From assembly GCA_964505325.1 (NCBI GenBank), contig CAZDHT010000318.1:1-5193 (forward strand): DNA of 5,193 bases, given 5' to 3'. How positions within the stretch are numbered: position 1 is the first letter of the stretch; each line of letters begins with the position of its first letter. A model generated the notes under the pieces. The model saw only the letters and a list, made by a program, of their open reading frames with translations, searched no databases and was not told the origin of the DNA. This DNA comes from CAZDHT01 sp964505325 (GTDB taxonomy: Bacteria > Planctomycetota > PUPC01). Positions 1 through 5,193 of this stretch are shown here, piece by piece. The position numbers and the translations under genes are program-made.

Positions 1-265
1 CGAACAGATGCTTGGGATACAGCAACTCCAGCACTTCCTCCGGCGAGAGGTTGGTCGAACTGAGCACGAACCCGCTTATGATCCTGTAACCCCCGCCCGA
101 AAAACACACCGGCACGCCCGCCCCCACCAGCTCCTTGATGTCCTGGTAAATCCGGGTTTGCGAGACGCCGAAGTGCTCGGCCAGCTTCTTCGGCCGCCAG
201 TCCGGCCGCGACTGAATCAACAGGATCATCTCCAGCAAACGCGACAGCCGCTTCTTCCTCTTCAC
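1..265 (-). CDS. YafY/WYL-type transcriptional regulator with DeoR-like winged HTH, N-terminal part only
   Basis: Partial gene; its 3' part lies beyond the left edge, leaving 88 visible residues. The visible part is a DNA-binding domain: a basic start (MKRKKR), a first helix at about residues 8-19, then a helix-turn-helix at about 25-47 (KKLAEHFGVSQTRIYQDIKEL), then a wing at about 51-62 with the glycine-rich turn SGGGYRI. A typical linker, LSPEEVLELL, follows at about 73-82. This order is that of YafY-like regulators, which normally continue into a WYL ligand-sensing domain; that domain is not visible, so a plain DeoR-like regulator is possible. The start is GTG at 265 with GTGAGG just upstream; an in-frame GTG at 274 would add three residues. 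The frame has a stop at 338-340, so the 5' end is bounded. The gene diverges from the kinase gene. Such regulators often control themselves or a neighbour, but no operator is evident here. Confidence 0.85.
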   Translation of the reverse strand, partial: MKRKKRLSRLLEMILLIQSRPDWRPKKLAEHFGVSQTRIYQDIKELVGAGVPVCFSGGGYRIISGFVLSSTNLSPEEVLELLYPKHLF

Positions 266-589
266 TGTCCTCACCCCCAGGAGCACAAGCCGTGACGGGG
301 CCGTCGAGAAACCCGTCGCCGTGCGCGCACCACCTCGTCAATAGCGAACCACGGGGGTATATGCTACTTGGGTGGCGGGAGCCCGTCAAGCGAGAACGAA
401 CTGACTCCCCAACCAGCCCCGACAGTGTCCGGCGCATTTTCCCGTCTCGCCCGGAAATCTGTTGCACCCATGCAGGGAACACCGTACCATATGGGGAAGC
501 GGAATCTCGAGGCATCTCTGGATCTCGGATGGGGTGCCAGCCGGATAGGAAAGAACACAGCCCGGCCCGTCCACTCAGGGGGGAAGATC
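266..589. other. Divergent upstream region between regulator and kinase, no gene seen
   Basis: This stretch of about 320 bases must hold the start signals of both the minus-strand regulator and the plus-strand kinase. I find no RNA gene, strong hairpin or convincing sigma-70 promoter. The kinase frame stays open upstream to an ATG at 368, but the 74 residues this would add look like no kinase extension and start in unconserved-looking sequence, so I treat 368-589 as untranslated leader. The base composition is less biased than in the flanking genes. Confidence 0.5.
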
Positions 590-3007
590 ATGTCACAGGC
601 CAGCACGCCGAGCGCTTCCGCGCCGGAACCCGCCGGAAAACGGGTGGGCGGATTTGAGGTCATCTCCAAGATCGGCCAGGGAGGAATGGGCGCCGTCTTC
701 AAGGCGCGGCAGATCTCCACCGACCGCGTCGTCGCGCTCAAGGTCCTGATGCCCAGACTGGCGAAGGACCAGAACTTCGTCGAACGCTTCCTGCACGAAG
801 CGCGCGCCGTCGCCAAGCTCGCCCACCCCAACATCGTCCAGGGCATCACCGTGGGCCAGGCAGACGGCTACTACTTCTTCGCAATGGAGTACGTCGAAGG
901 GCAGAGCGTGCAGGCGCTCCTCGATGCCGCCGGGCCGCTGCGCGAGCAAAAGGCCCTCGAGATCGCCCGCGACATCGCCGCCGCGCTCGAATGCGCCCAC
1001 GCAGCGAACGTCATCCACCGCGACGTCAAGCCCAGGAACATCCTCATCACCGGCGACGGAACGGTCAAGCTGGTCGACCTCGGCATCGTGCGCCGCACCA
1101 GCGGCGGCGCCGGGCAGATCACCCAGCCCGGCTCGGCCCTGGGCAGCCCGGACTACATCTCGCCCGAACAAGTCCGGGCGGACGCCAACATCGACGGCCG
1201 GAGCGACATCTACTCGCTCGGCGCCACCCTCTATCACATGCTCACCGGCGCCACGCCCTACACCGGCGGGTCCACCAGCGAGGTCATGTCCAAGCACCTC
1301 ACCGAGCCGGTGCCCGACCCGCGGCGGGTCAATCCCCAGATCTCCCGCGAAGCGAGCATCATCGTTCGGAAGGCGATGGCCAAGAAACGCGAGGAACGAT
1401 ACGCCGACGCCGCCGCTCTGCGCAAGGACATCGAGATCGCGCTGGCCAGGGGCTCGGCCGTGGCGTCGGCCCCCGCGGCCCCTCCCCCGCTCCCCGACAC
1501 CGCCCCCAGACGTTCCGTCTCCGCCGCCAGCCGCCGGCGGCGCCGCCGCAGCCACGTCCAGACCATCGCGGGCATCGCTGTCTTTGCGCTCGCCGCCGCC
1601 GCCATCATTAGCGTCGTCTCGCTCACCCGGAACGGCTCCAGGGACACGGCCGGGACCGGCTCCCTGCCCCCCGACGAAGGTAGTCCCGACACCGCCGGCA
1701 AGGGCCCCGACCTGGCCGCCAGCGCGTTCCGGGCCACCGTCGAGGCCAGGGCCCTCCACGAATCCGCCCGCTTGTTCCTCCAGACCAATCCCAAGACGCT
1801 CGAAGAACTGCGTCAGGCGCGGGCCAAGTTCGCCGAGATCGTGGACAAATACCCCGACACGACCTACGCCAGGTCCGCCAAGGAGACCATCGCCATCCTC
1901 GACCAGCGAATCACCCCCCTCGAGAAGAAGCGCCAGGAAGAAGAGACCGCAAAAAAGGAAGCCGAACGACAGCGCCACGAGGCCGCGGTCAAGCTCGCCG
2001 CGCAGCAACGCCTCGACGCGTTTCGCAAGAAGCTCCCCGAGGCGCTCCGCACACGAAAATGCAAGGAGCTGATCGATGAACTCGACGCCATGATCGCCGA
2101 CACGAAACTGGTATCCGTCAAGGACGCCGCCAAGGCCGACTGCCGGCTCCTCACCAAGTTCGCCGCCGTGCTCGACCGCGCCCGCGCCAACGCACGGGCC
2201 AACGTCGGAAAGCCCGCCCGCTACCACGGCATGGCCGCCACCATCAAGCGCCTCGACGGTGATACGGTCACGTTCAGCATCGGCAAGCCCGAGGCCATCT
2301 GCGCCATGAACGCCATGCACGTCAAGGACCTGCTCGACCTGAGCCCCGGCCCCGAGCCCGCCTACAACGAAGGCATGGCCCTGCTCCTCATTGCCGAAGG
2401 CGCCGCCGCCGACGCCGGCCCCTACGTCGCCAGCGTGCCCGACAAGACCGACATCACCCGCCTCCAGGAACTGGTCGGGACCACGGTGGCCACCCGCCCC
2501 GACACGTCACCCCCAAAAGACCCCGGCACGGGCGCCGACGACGCCAAGGCCCAGGCCATTCGGACTGCCATCGCCAGGAACGAGGAGCTGTTCAAGTCGT
2601 ACTACGAGAAGCTGGAACAGGACAGCAAAGACCAGAAGGACCGGTGGAAATCGGAGTTCGAGACGGAGTCGACCAAGATCCTCCAGCAGATCGAGAACCG
2701 AGAAGCAGGGGTCAGACAAGCGAAGAAGGACGCCGCCTGGTCCCGGGCCGATGGCACCGTCAGCGGGGAAGAGCACGCGAAGCAGAGAATCAAACGCTAC
2801 CGCAAAGAGATCGAGCAACTGACCCGCAAGCGGGCCATCATGACTGTGAAGATGAAGAAGAACGTGTTGGGCCTGGCCAAGAAGCTCAAATCGACGAAGG
2901 CGGCGATCCGGCTCGTCCGCGAGACCCACAAGCGGATTCTGTTCAAGGGCAAGCTGCTCACATCCGAGCAGATGACCGCCGCCTACGAAGCCAGGATGAA
3001 GGACTGA
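590..3007 (+). CDS. Membrane-anchored Hanks-type serine/threonine protein kinase with TPR-like and coiled-coil C-terminal region
   Basis: An 805-residue protein that should transfer phosphate from ATP to Ser/Thr of target proteins. The catalytic domain spans about residues 21-285. It has the glycine loop IGQGGMGAVF (28-37), ATP-binding Lys51 in VALKVL, Glu70 of helix C, the catalytic loop HRDVKPRN (143-150, Asp145), the metal site DLG (163-165, a usual bacterial form of DFG), GSPDYISPEQ (185-194) and Asp206 in DGRSDIYSLG. The kinase therefore looks active. A Pro/Ala-rich linker leads to six arginines (315-320) and one membrane span (about 325-346), so the kinase should be cytoplasmic and residues 347-805 outside. 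The outer part has a TPR-like helical segment (about 383-436, ending in FAEIVDKYPDTTYARSAK), a charged helix (about 437-478), a small beta-rich stretch (about 540-585) and another charged helical region (about 655-780). No PASTA or other known sensor is seen. The ATG at 590 is chosen because a purine-rich AGGGGGGAAG stretch precedes it and the protein then starts shortly before the kinase fold. Targets and signal are unknown. Confidence 0.93.
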   Translation: MSQASTPSASAPEPAGKRVGGFEVISKIGQGGMGAVFKARQISTDRVVALKVLMPRLAKDQNFVERFLHEARAVAKLAHPNIVQGITVGQADGYYFFAMEYVEGQSVQALLDAAGPLREQKALEIARDIAAALECAHAANVIHRDVKPRNILITGDGTVKLVDLGIVRRTSGGAGQITQPGSALGSPDYISPEQVRADANIDGRSDIYSLGATLYHMLTGATPYTGGSTSEVMSKHLTEPVPDPRRVNPQISREASIIVRKAMAKKREERYADAAALRKDIEIALARGSAVASAPAAPPPLPDTAPRRSVSAASRRRRRRSHVQTIAGIAVFALAAAAIISVVSLTRNGSRDTAGTGSLPPDEGSPDTAGKGPDLAASAFRATVEARALHESARLFLQTNPKTLEELRQARAKFAEIVDKYPDTTYARSAKETIAILDQRITPLEKKRQEEETAKKEAERQRHEAAVKLAAQQRLDAFRKKLPEALRTRKCKELIDELDAMIADTKLVSVKDAAKADCRLLTKFAAVLDRARANARANVGKPARYHGMAATIKRLDGDTVTFSIGKPEAICAMNAMHVKDLLDLSPGPEPAYNEGMALLLIAEGAAADAGPYVASVPDKTDITRLQELVGTTVATRPDTSPPKDPGTGADDAKAQAIRTAIARNEELFKSYYEKLEQDSKDQKDRWKSEFETESTKILQQIENREAGVRQAKKDAAWSRADGTVSGEEHAKQRIKRYRKEIEQLTRKRAIMTVKMKKNVLGLAKKLKSTKAAIRLVRETHKRILFKGKLLTSEQMTAAYEARMKD

Positions 3008-3046
3008 CAGGGACACCTGCCCAACTCACCCGGCGAGCATCGCCGC

Positions 3047-3069
3047 CCTGCCCGGCTGCGCCGGGCGGG
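3047..3069 (+). terminator. GC-rich hairpin after the kinase gene, possible terminator
   Basis: Arms CCTGCCCGGC (3047-3056) and GCCGGGCGGG (3060-3069) pair over ten positions around a three-base loop, with one T-G wobble. The hairpin starts 39 bases after the kinase stop and ends 34 bases before the next gene. No T-run follows, so it is not a classical intrinsic terminator. It could still stabilise the kinase mRNA 3' end or reduce read-through into the downstream pair. Confidence 0.35.
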
Positions 3070-3103
3070 TCACGTCCTTGGATCAAGTATTGACAAGATA
3101 GCC

Positions 3104-3316
3104 ATGGCACGCGAGCGGGACAAACGGGAAGAACCGGTTGACCAGGCGCGCGTGATCCGCGCCTTGACGATGGAGCAGCGATGGCGTGTGGCGGAGAGTC
3201 TTTACGCCACGGCTCGGGAGTGGAAGGCCTGCGCGTTGCGCTCGCTGCGGCCGGACTGGGACGAAGCGGCTATCCGGGAGGCGGTCAGGCGGAGTTTCTT
3301 GCATGCCCGAAGATAA
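3104..3316 (+). CDS. Small conserved-looking hypothetical protein, possible partner or antitoxin of the downstream nucleotidyltransferase
   Basis: A 70-residue, mostly helical and strongly charged protein (many Arg and Glu) with no membrane segment or signal peptide, so presumably cytoplasmic. The core from about residue 21 reads ALTMEQRWRVAESLYATA, followed by LRSLRPDWDEAAIREAVRR (46-64) and SFLHA (64-68). From memory, short proteins of this pattern (an ESLYxxAR helix, then a PDWxExxIxxxVRxxFLxA end) recur in bacteria beside nucleotidyltransferase genes. I know of no assigned function. Its stop overlaps the start of the next gene by 14 bases, which implies one transcript and coupled translation and suggests a functional pair. 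The start at 3104 has only a weak ribosome site. An ATG at 3170 would give 48 residues beginning MEQRW, close to where I recall relatives beginning, so the true start is uncertain. An antitoxin role is inferred from context only. Confidence 0.7.
   Translation: MARERDKREEPVDQARVIRALTMEQRWRVAESLYATAREWKACALRSLRPDWDEAAIREAVRRSFLHARR
3287..3294 (+). promoter_or_regulatory. Ribosome binding site fixing the nucleotidyltransferase start
   Basis: AGGCGGAG ends eight bases before the ATG at 3303, giving good GGAG spacing. It lies inside the end of the upstream small gene. It supports the ATG at 3303 over the ATG at 3186 in the same frame, whose extra 39 residues (arginine- and cysteine-rich) are the small gene read in another frame. 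Confidence 0.55.
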
Positions 3317-3872
3317 AGAGCTGTTCCTGATCTTTATCCGTCCGCTGAACCGCCTGGGCCTCGACTACATGGTCACCGGCTCGGCCGCGAGCATGGCATA
3401 TGGCATCCCCCGGATGACGCTCGATATTGACCTGGTGCTGGAGCTTGCGCCCAGCCAGGCGGGGCTGATGGCGGACGCTTTTCCGCCGGACGTCTTCTAC
3501 TGTCCGCCCGCCGAAGTGATCGGCATCGAAGCGGCCCGCGAGGCCCGCGGGCATTTCAACGTGATTCATATGGAGACGGGCTTCAAGGCGGATTTCTACC
3601 CCGCTGGCGACGATCCATTGCATCGGTGGGGCATGGAGCGTCGCCGACGCGTGGAGATGTCTGGGGAGCCCGTGATGCTGGCGCCGCCCGAATACGTGAT
3701 CGTGAGGAAGTTGGAGTACTTCAGGGAGGGCGGGTCGGAGAAGCATTTGCGGGACATTCGGGGCATGTTCGACGTCTCCGGCGAAGTCATCGACCGGCCG
3801 GAGATCGAAGCCATGATTCGGGAACGCGGCCTCCAGGACGCATGGGGCCGGCTGTGGGAATTGCGTCCGTAA
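3303..3872 (+). CDS. AbiEii-like nucleotidyltransferase (type IV toxin-like / MNT fold)
   Basis: A 189-residue cytoplasmic protein of the DNA polymerase-beta-type nucleotidyltransferase fold. The signature is at residues 22-46: a GS pair (26-27) in YMVTGSAASMAYG, then RMTLDIDLVLEL with the metal-binding pair Asp41 and Asp43. A third acidic residue, Asp97 in GFKADFYP, follows as expected. The C-terminal part has the AbiEii-like pattern PEYVIVRKLEYFREGG (129-144, Lys136) followed by KHLRDI (147-152). All catalytic positions I can identify are present, so it should be active. In the AbiE system such enzymes are toxins that add nucleotides to RNA and are countered by an AbiEi antitoxin; in MNT-HEPN pairs the nucleotidyltransferase is instead the antitoxin. 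Neither AbiEi nor an ordinary HEPN protein is visible here. The partner would be the overlapping 70-residue gene upstream. A role outside defence, for example as an orphan aminoglycoside-type nucleotidyltransferase, is less likely. The fold is well supported; the toxin role is inference. Confidence 0.85.
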   Translation: MPEDKELFLIFIRPLNRLGLDYMVTGSAASMAYGIPRMTLDIDLVLELAPSQAGLMADAFPPDVFYCPPAEVIGIEAAREARGHFNVIHMETGFKADFYPAGDDPLHRWGMERRRRVEMSGEPVMLAPPEYVIVRKLEYFREGGSEKHLRDIRGMFDVSGEVIDRPEIEAMIRERGLQDAWGRLWELRP

Positions 3873-3946
3873 TGCAGCCGAATGAATAGAGCGTCGCGCG
3901 TGTCAAAGGCGTCCCAACCACCAAGGGCATCCTCTGACCCAGCGTT

Positions 3947-4026
3947 GTGGCACGGCCATCCCTTCGGCTCCGCACAGGGCAGGCTTGGCCGTGACGCCCA
4001 CGGGCTGGAAGCCCGTGCCACCAAGG
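3947..4026. repeat. Dispersed inverted-repeat element of planctomycete type
   Basis: Three nested pairings are visible. CACGGGCT (3999-4006) pairs perfectly with AGCCCGTG (4010-4017) around GGA. CACGGCCA (3951-3958) pairs perfectly with TGGCCGTG (3986-3993). An outer pair, GTGGCACGG (3947-3955) with CCGTGCCAC (4013-4021), can close the whole element and competes with the other two. The nine bases CCACCAAGG occur at 3918-3926 and again at 4018-4026, exactly 100 bases apart. The last arm (AGCCCGTGCCACC) matches repeats I remember as abundant between genes in Planctomycetota and similar genomes. It could act as an RNA hairpin at a 3' end or be a small non-autonomous mobile repeat; its function is unknown. 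Confidence 0.7.
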
Positions 4027-4035
4027 AGATATTCA

Positions 4036-4162
4036 GGACAGGCGCCGTTTTTCGGCGAGGGACATGGGCGTATTGTGTCTCGACACCGTCGGCGCAAGAG
4101 GTGTCGGGGCGTCACGATGTGGGAGCCTCAGGATGGGAGTTCGCAGAAAACGGTGGCTGTCC
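4036..4162. repeat. Second imperfect inverted-repeat element with internal hairpins
   Basis: GGACAGGCGCCG (4036-4047) and CGGTGGCTGTCC (4151-4162) are inverted copies matching at ten of twelve positions and bound a 127-base element. Inside are a hairpin CGCCG / CGGCG with a T5 loop (4043-4057) and a perfect seven-base pair CGACACC (4081-4087) with GGTGTCG (4100-4106). The right end, GCAGAAAACGGTGGCTGTCCC, resembles dispersed planctomycete repeats I recall, sometimes found near REP-associated (IS200-like) transposases; no transposase is in this window. It may be a non-autonomous mobile element or its remnant. Confidence 0.45.
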
Positions 4163-4229
4163 CAAATATCTCTGGTTCGAAATCTCGGCAGTTCCGGGGA
4201 ATCCACTTCATGGCCGACCTAGATGCCGC

Positions 4230-4898
4230 CTACTTGACGAGCGGCACGCCGTTCTTCAAGTGGACCGGCATCAGCTCCACCGCAACATAGTACTTGCCGC
4301 CTTTCTCCACGTACACACCCTTGGCGTTCCGCACATACGTCGTGGGGCCCCCGGCGTCATGTCTCTTCCATGAGAGCGTGCCGTCGTCCTCTTCCCACTG
4401 TCCCACGTGCTTCCGTGATATAGGCTTCCCGCCTGATTTCTCCGCGTAGTGGATGAGGTAGAGCTTGCCATCCGGAGCCAGGGCGTAGACGTAGAGCCCT
4501 TGGTACTCGTCGAAGTCATCAGACCTGACGAAATGGCGTTCTGTGCCAACCAGTGTAACGTAGATCACCTCAACAGGTGGCTTGGTCGCTGCCACAACCT
4601 GCTTCAGCTTCTGAAGGTCGGCCTCTGTGCGGACCCGACCGACCACCATGACGCACCCCCCTTCGGCCGTGCCGACACCAATACGGACGTCCTGAAACTC
4701 CTGATGCTGGCGAACCACCTTTTCAATGGCCGGCAGATGTGCTTTGGCCATCCGCATGTATCGCATCTGCCGGAGAAACGTGTCACCGAACCAAAGATAA
4801 CTCAGGGCAGCTAGGGCGAAGGCGACGGCTAAGATCAGCGTCGCCCGCTTCCCGTACGTGTGTGCACCCGTCTTGGGCCTATCGAGCTCTGGGGACAT
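4230..4898 (-). CDS. Single-pass membrane protein with BON-like segment, function unknown
   Basis: With the ATG at 4898 this is a 222-residue protein. A short basic N-terminus (about residues 1-18, ending TYGKR) precedes one hydrophobic span (about 19-37, TLILAVAFALAALSYLWF), so the rest should lie outside the cytoplasmic membrane. Residues about 53-117 alternate helix and strands (IEKVVRQHQEF, VMVVGRVRTEADLQKLKQVV, VEVIYVTLV), which resembles a BON-type fold; that is a shape resemblance, not an identified domain. The C-terminal half (about 118-222) is rich in Tyr, Lys and Gly with short strands and no motif I recognise. The frame extends upstream to a GTG at 4994 and stays open to 5063, but the added residues are very Arg/Lys-rich (ERSLRRVQRRQK) and no clear ribosome site precedes either start. 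The ATG is preferred because the membrane span is then N-terminal. The gene is convergent with the nucleotidyltransferase. Codon bias is milder than in the kinase gene. Confidence 0.72.
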   Translation of the reverse strand: MSPELDRPKTGAHTYGKRATLILAVAFALAALSYLWFGDTFLRQMRYMRMAKAHLPAIEKVVRQHQEFQDVRIGVGTAEGGCVMVVGRVRTEADLQKLKQVVAATKPPVEVIYVTLVGTERHFVRSDDFDEYQGLYVYALAPDGKLYLIHYAEKSGGKPISRKHVGQWEEDDGTLSWKRHDAGGPTTYVRNAKGVYVEKGGKYYVAVELMPVHLKNGVPLVK

Positions 4899-5193
4899 AG
4901 TGCTTGATTCCGCGCTCAACTTGGCGCGTCCGCGCTTGGGACTGACCTTCTGACGGCGCTGGACCCGCCGCAAGCTGCGCTCGAATCTGTCCACGAGCCC
5001 GCACTGCCCGGCGGGTGGTGCCGCTACTTCGCTATCCCCGGTCGGGGCAAACGTTGGACGCGCTCAATCGGCGCGGGCATCGGACGTACAACGCCGGGAC
5101 GCATCGGCAGCCCAACCCGCGCCGCCTTCGGCTTAGAGACCACCCCGAACGATGAGGTCCACTTCGGCAGCGCCGGCGCCTGGCCCGGGCGCA
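4899..5193. other. Unassigned right-hand region, possible remnant or edge of a gene outside the window
   Basis: I can name no gene here. On the plus strand a frame opens after the TGA at about 4903 and stays open to the edge, but it has no ATG, GTG or TTG start; it contains HEPALPGGW and CRYFAIPGRGKRW, then a Gly/Thr/Arg-rich stretch. On the minus strand one frame runs from the edge to a TAG at 5024-5026 (about 56 residues, Pro/Arg-rich) and another to a TAA at 5133-5135; either could be the C-terminus of a gene entering from the right. Strong GC bias makes all of these frames look coding, so none is called. The region also contains the upstream signals of the minus-strand membrane protein. 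Confidence 0.4.

Larger units (their letters stand above)
3873..4229. other. Intergenic repeat mosaic between convergent genes
   Basis: No credible gene is present in these 357 bases. The open frames here decode repeats, giving peptides such as GTGFQPV and TGWKPVP on opposite strands, which I recall as typical false translations of planctomycete intergenic repeats. The stretch separates the plus-strand nucleotidyltransferase from the minus-strand membrane protein, so it holds both 3' ends. Two repeat elements inside it are listed separately. Confidence 0.6.

Noticed and set aside
8..295. Plus-strand frame of 95 residues at the left edge.
   Set aside because: It is opposite the HTH regulator, whose minus-strand translation gives a clear DNA-binding domain.
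462..490. Possible promoter: TTGCAC and TACCAT separated by 17 bases.
   Set aside because: Spacing is ideal but the boxes match the consensus at only three and four of six positions; this is expected by chance in a region of this length.
368..589. Upstream extension of the kinase to an ATG at 368, adding 74 residues.
   Set aside because: The extension looks like no known domain, has no good ribosome site, and the ATG at 590 follows a purine-rich stretch and sits just before the kinase fold.
924..2072. Long plus-strand frame (382 residues) overlapping the kinase in another phase.
   Set aside because: Composition is Pro/Arg/Ser-rich as expected of a shifted frame in GC-rich DNA, and the kinase motifs lie in the other frame.
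593..2320. Long minus-strand open frame (575 residues) opposite the kinase.
   Set aside because: It is the antisense of the kinase gene, Gly/Val/Asp-rich from GC bias, without any recognisable domain.
3090..3095. Exact TTGACA box 9 bases before the small gene start.
   Set aside because: A matching -10 box would fall inside the gene and the expected place reads GC-rich, so it cannot drive that start.
3873..4229. CRISPR array.
   Set aside because: The repeats are inverted and of different kinds, with no regular spacing of identical direct repeats and no cas genes.
3882..4373. Open frames of 163, 70 and 101 residues across 3882-4373 on both strands.
   Set aside because: They translate intergenic repeats and run into the antisense of the membrane protein gene; no start signal or domain supports them.

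Overview
The window is about 5.2 kb of GC-rich bacterial DNA, most likely from a planctomycete (Planctomycetota). Two things point there. One is a long Hanks-type Ser/Thr kinase with an N-terminal catalytic domain, one membrane span and a large non-PASTA C-terminal region. The other is an intergenic region carrying an inverted repeat (arms CACGGGCT / AGCCCGTG) of the type I remember as scattered through planctomycete and related genomes. Both are family-level inferences from memory; no search was run.

Layout, left to right. (1) Positions 1-265, minus strand: the N-terminal part of a YafY/WYL-type regulator with a DeoR-like winged helix-turn-helix, running off the left edge. (2) Positions 266-589: a shared upstream region between this regulator and the divergent kinase gene, with no feature I can firmly support. 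(3) Positions 590-3007, plus strand: an 805-residue membrane-anchored Ser/Thr protein kinase with all main catalytic motifs, a TPR-like segment and two long charged helical regions, followed by a GC-rich hairpin. (4) Positions 3104-3872, plus strand: two genes overlapping by 14 bases, a 70-residue protein of unknown function and a 189-residue AbiEii-like nucleotidyltransferase. Together they look like a compact toxin-antitoxin or nucleotidyltransferase-partner module. (5) Positions 3873-4229: no gene, but a mosaic of inverted repeats with at least two distinct elements. (6) Positions 4230-4898, minus strand: a 222-residue single-pass membrane protein with a BON-like segment, otherwise unrecognised. 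(7) Positions 4899-5193: long open frames without a start codon or a recognisable product, possibly a degraded mobile-element end or the edge of a gene outside the window.

How the parts work together: the regulator and kinase share an upstream region, so the regulator could control the kinase, but the sequence does not show it. The overlapping two-gene module is very probably one transcript. The membrane protein is convergent with that module and separated from it by the repeats. The best candidate for an under-described system is the small protein plus nucleotidyltransferase pair; the rest is ordinary for this kind of genome.
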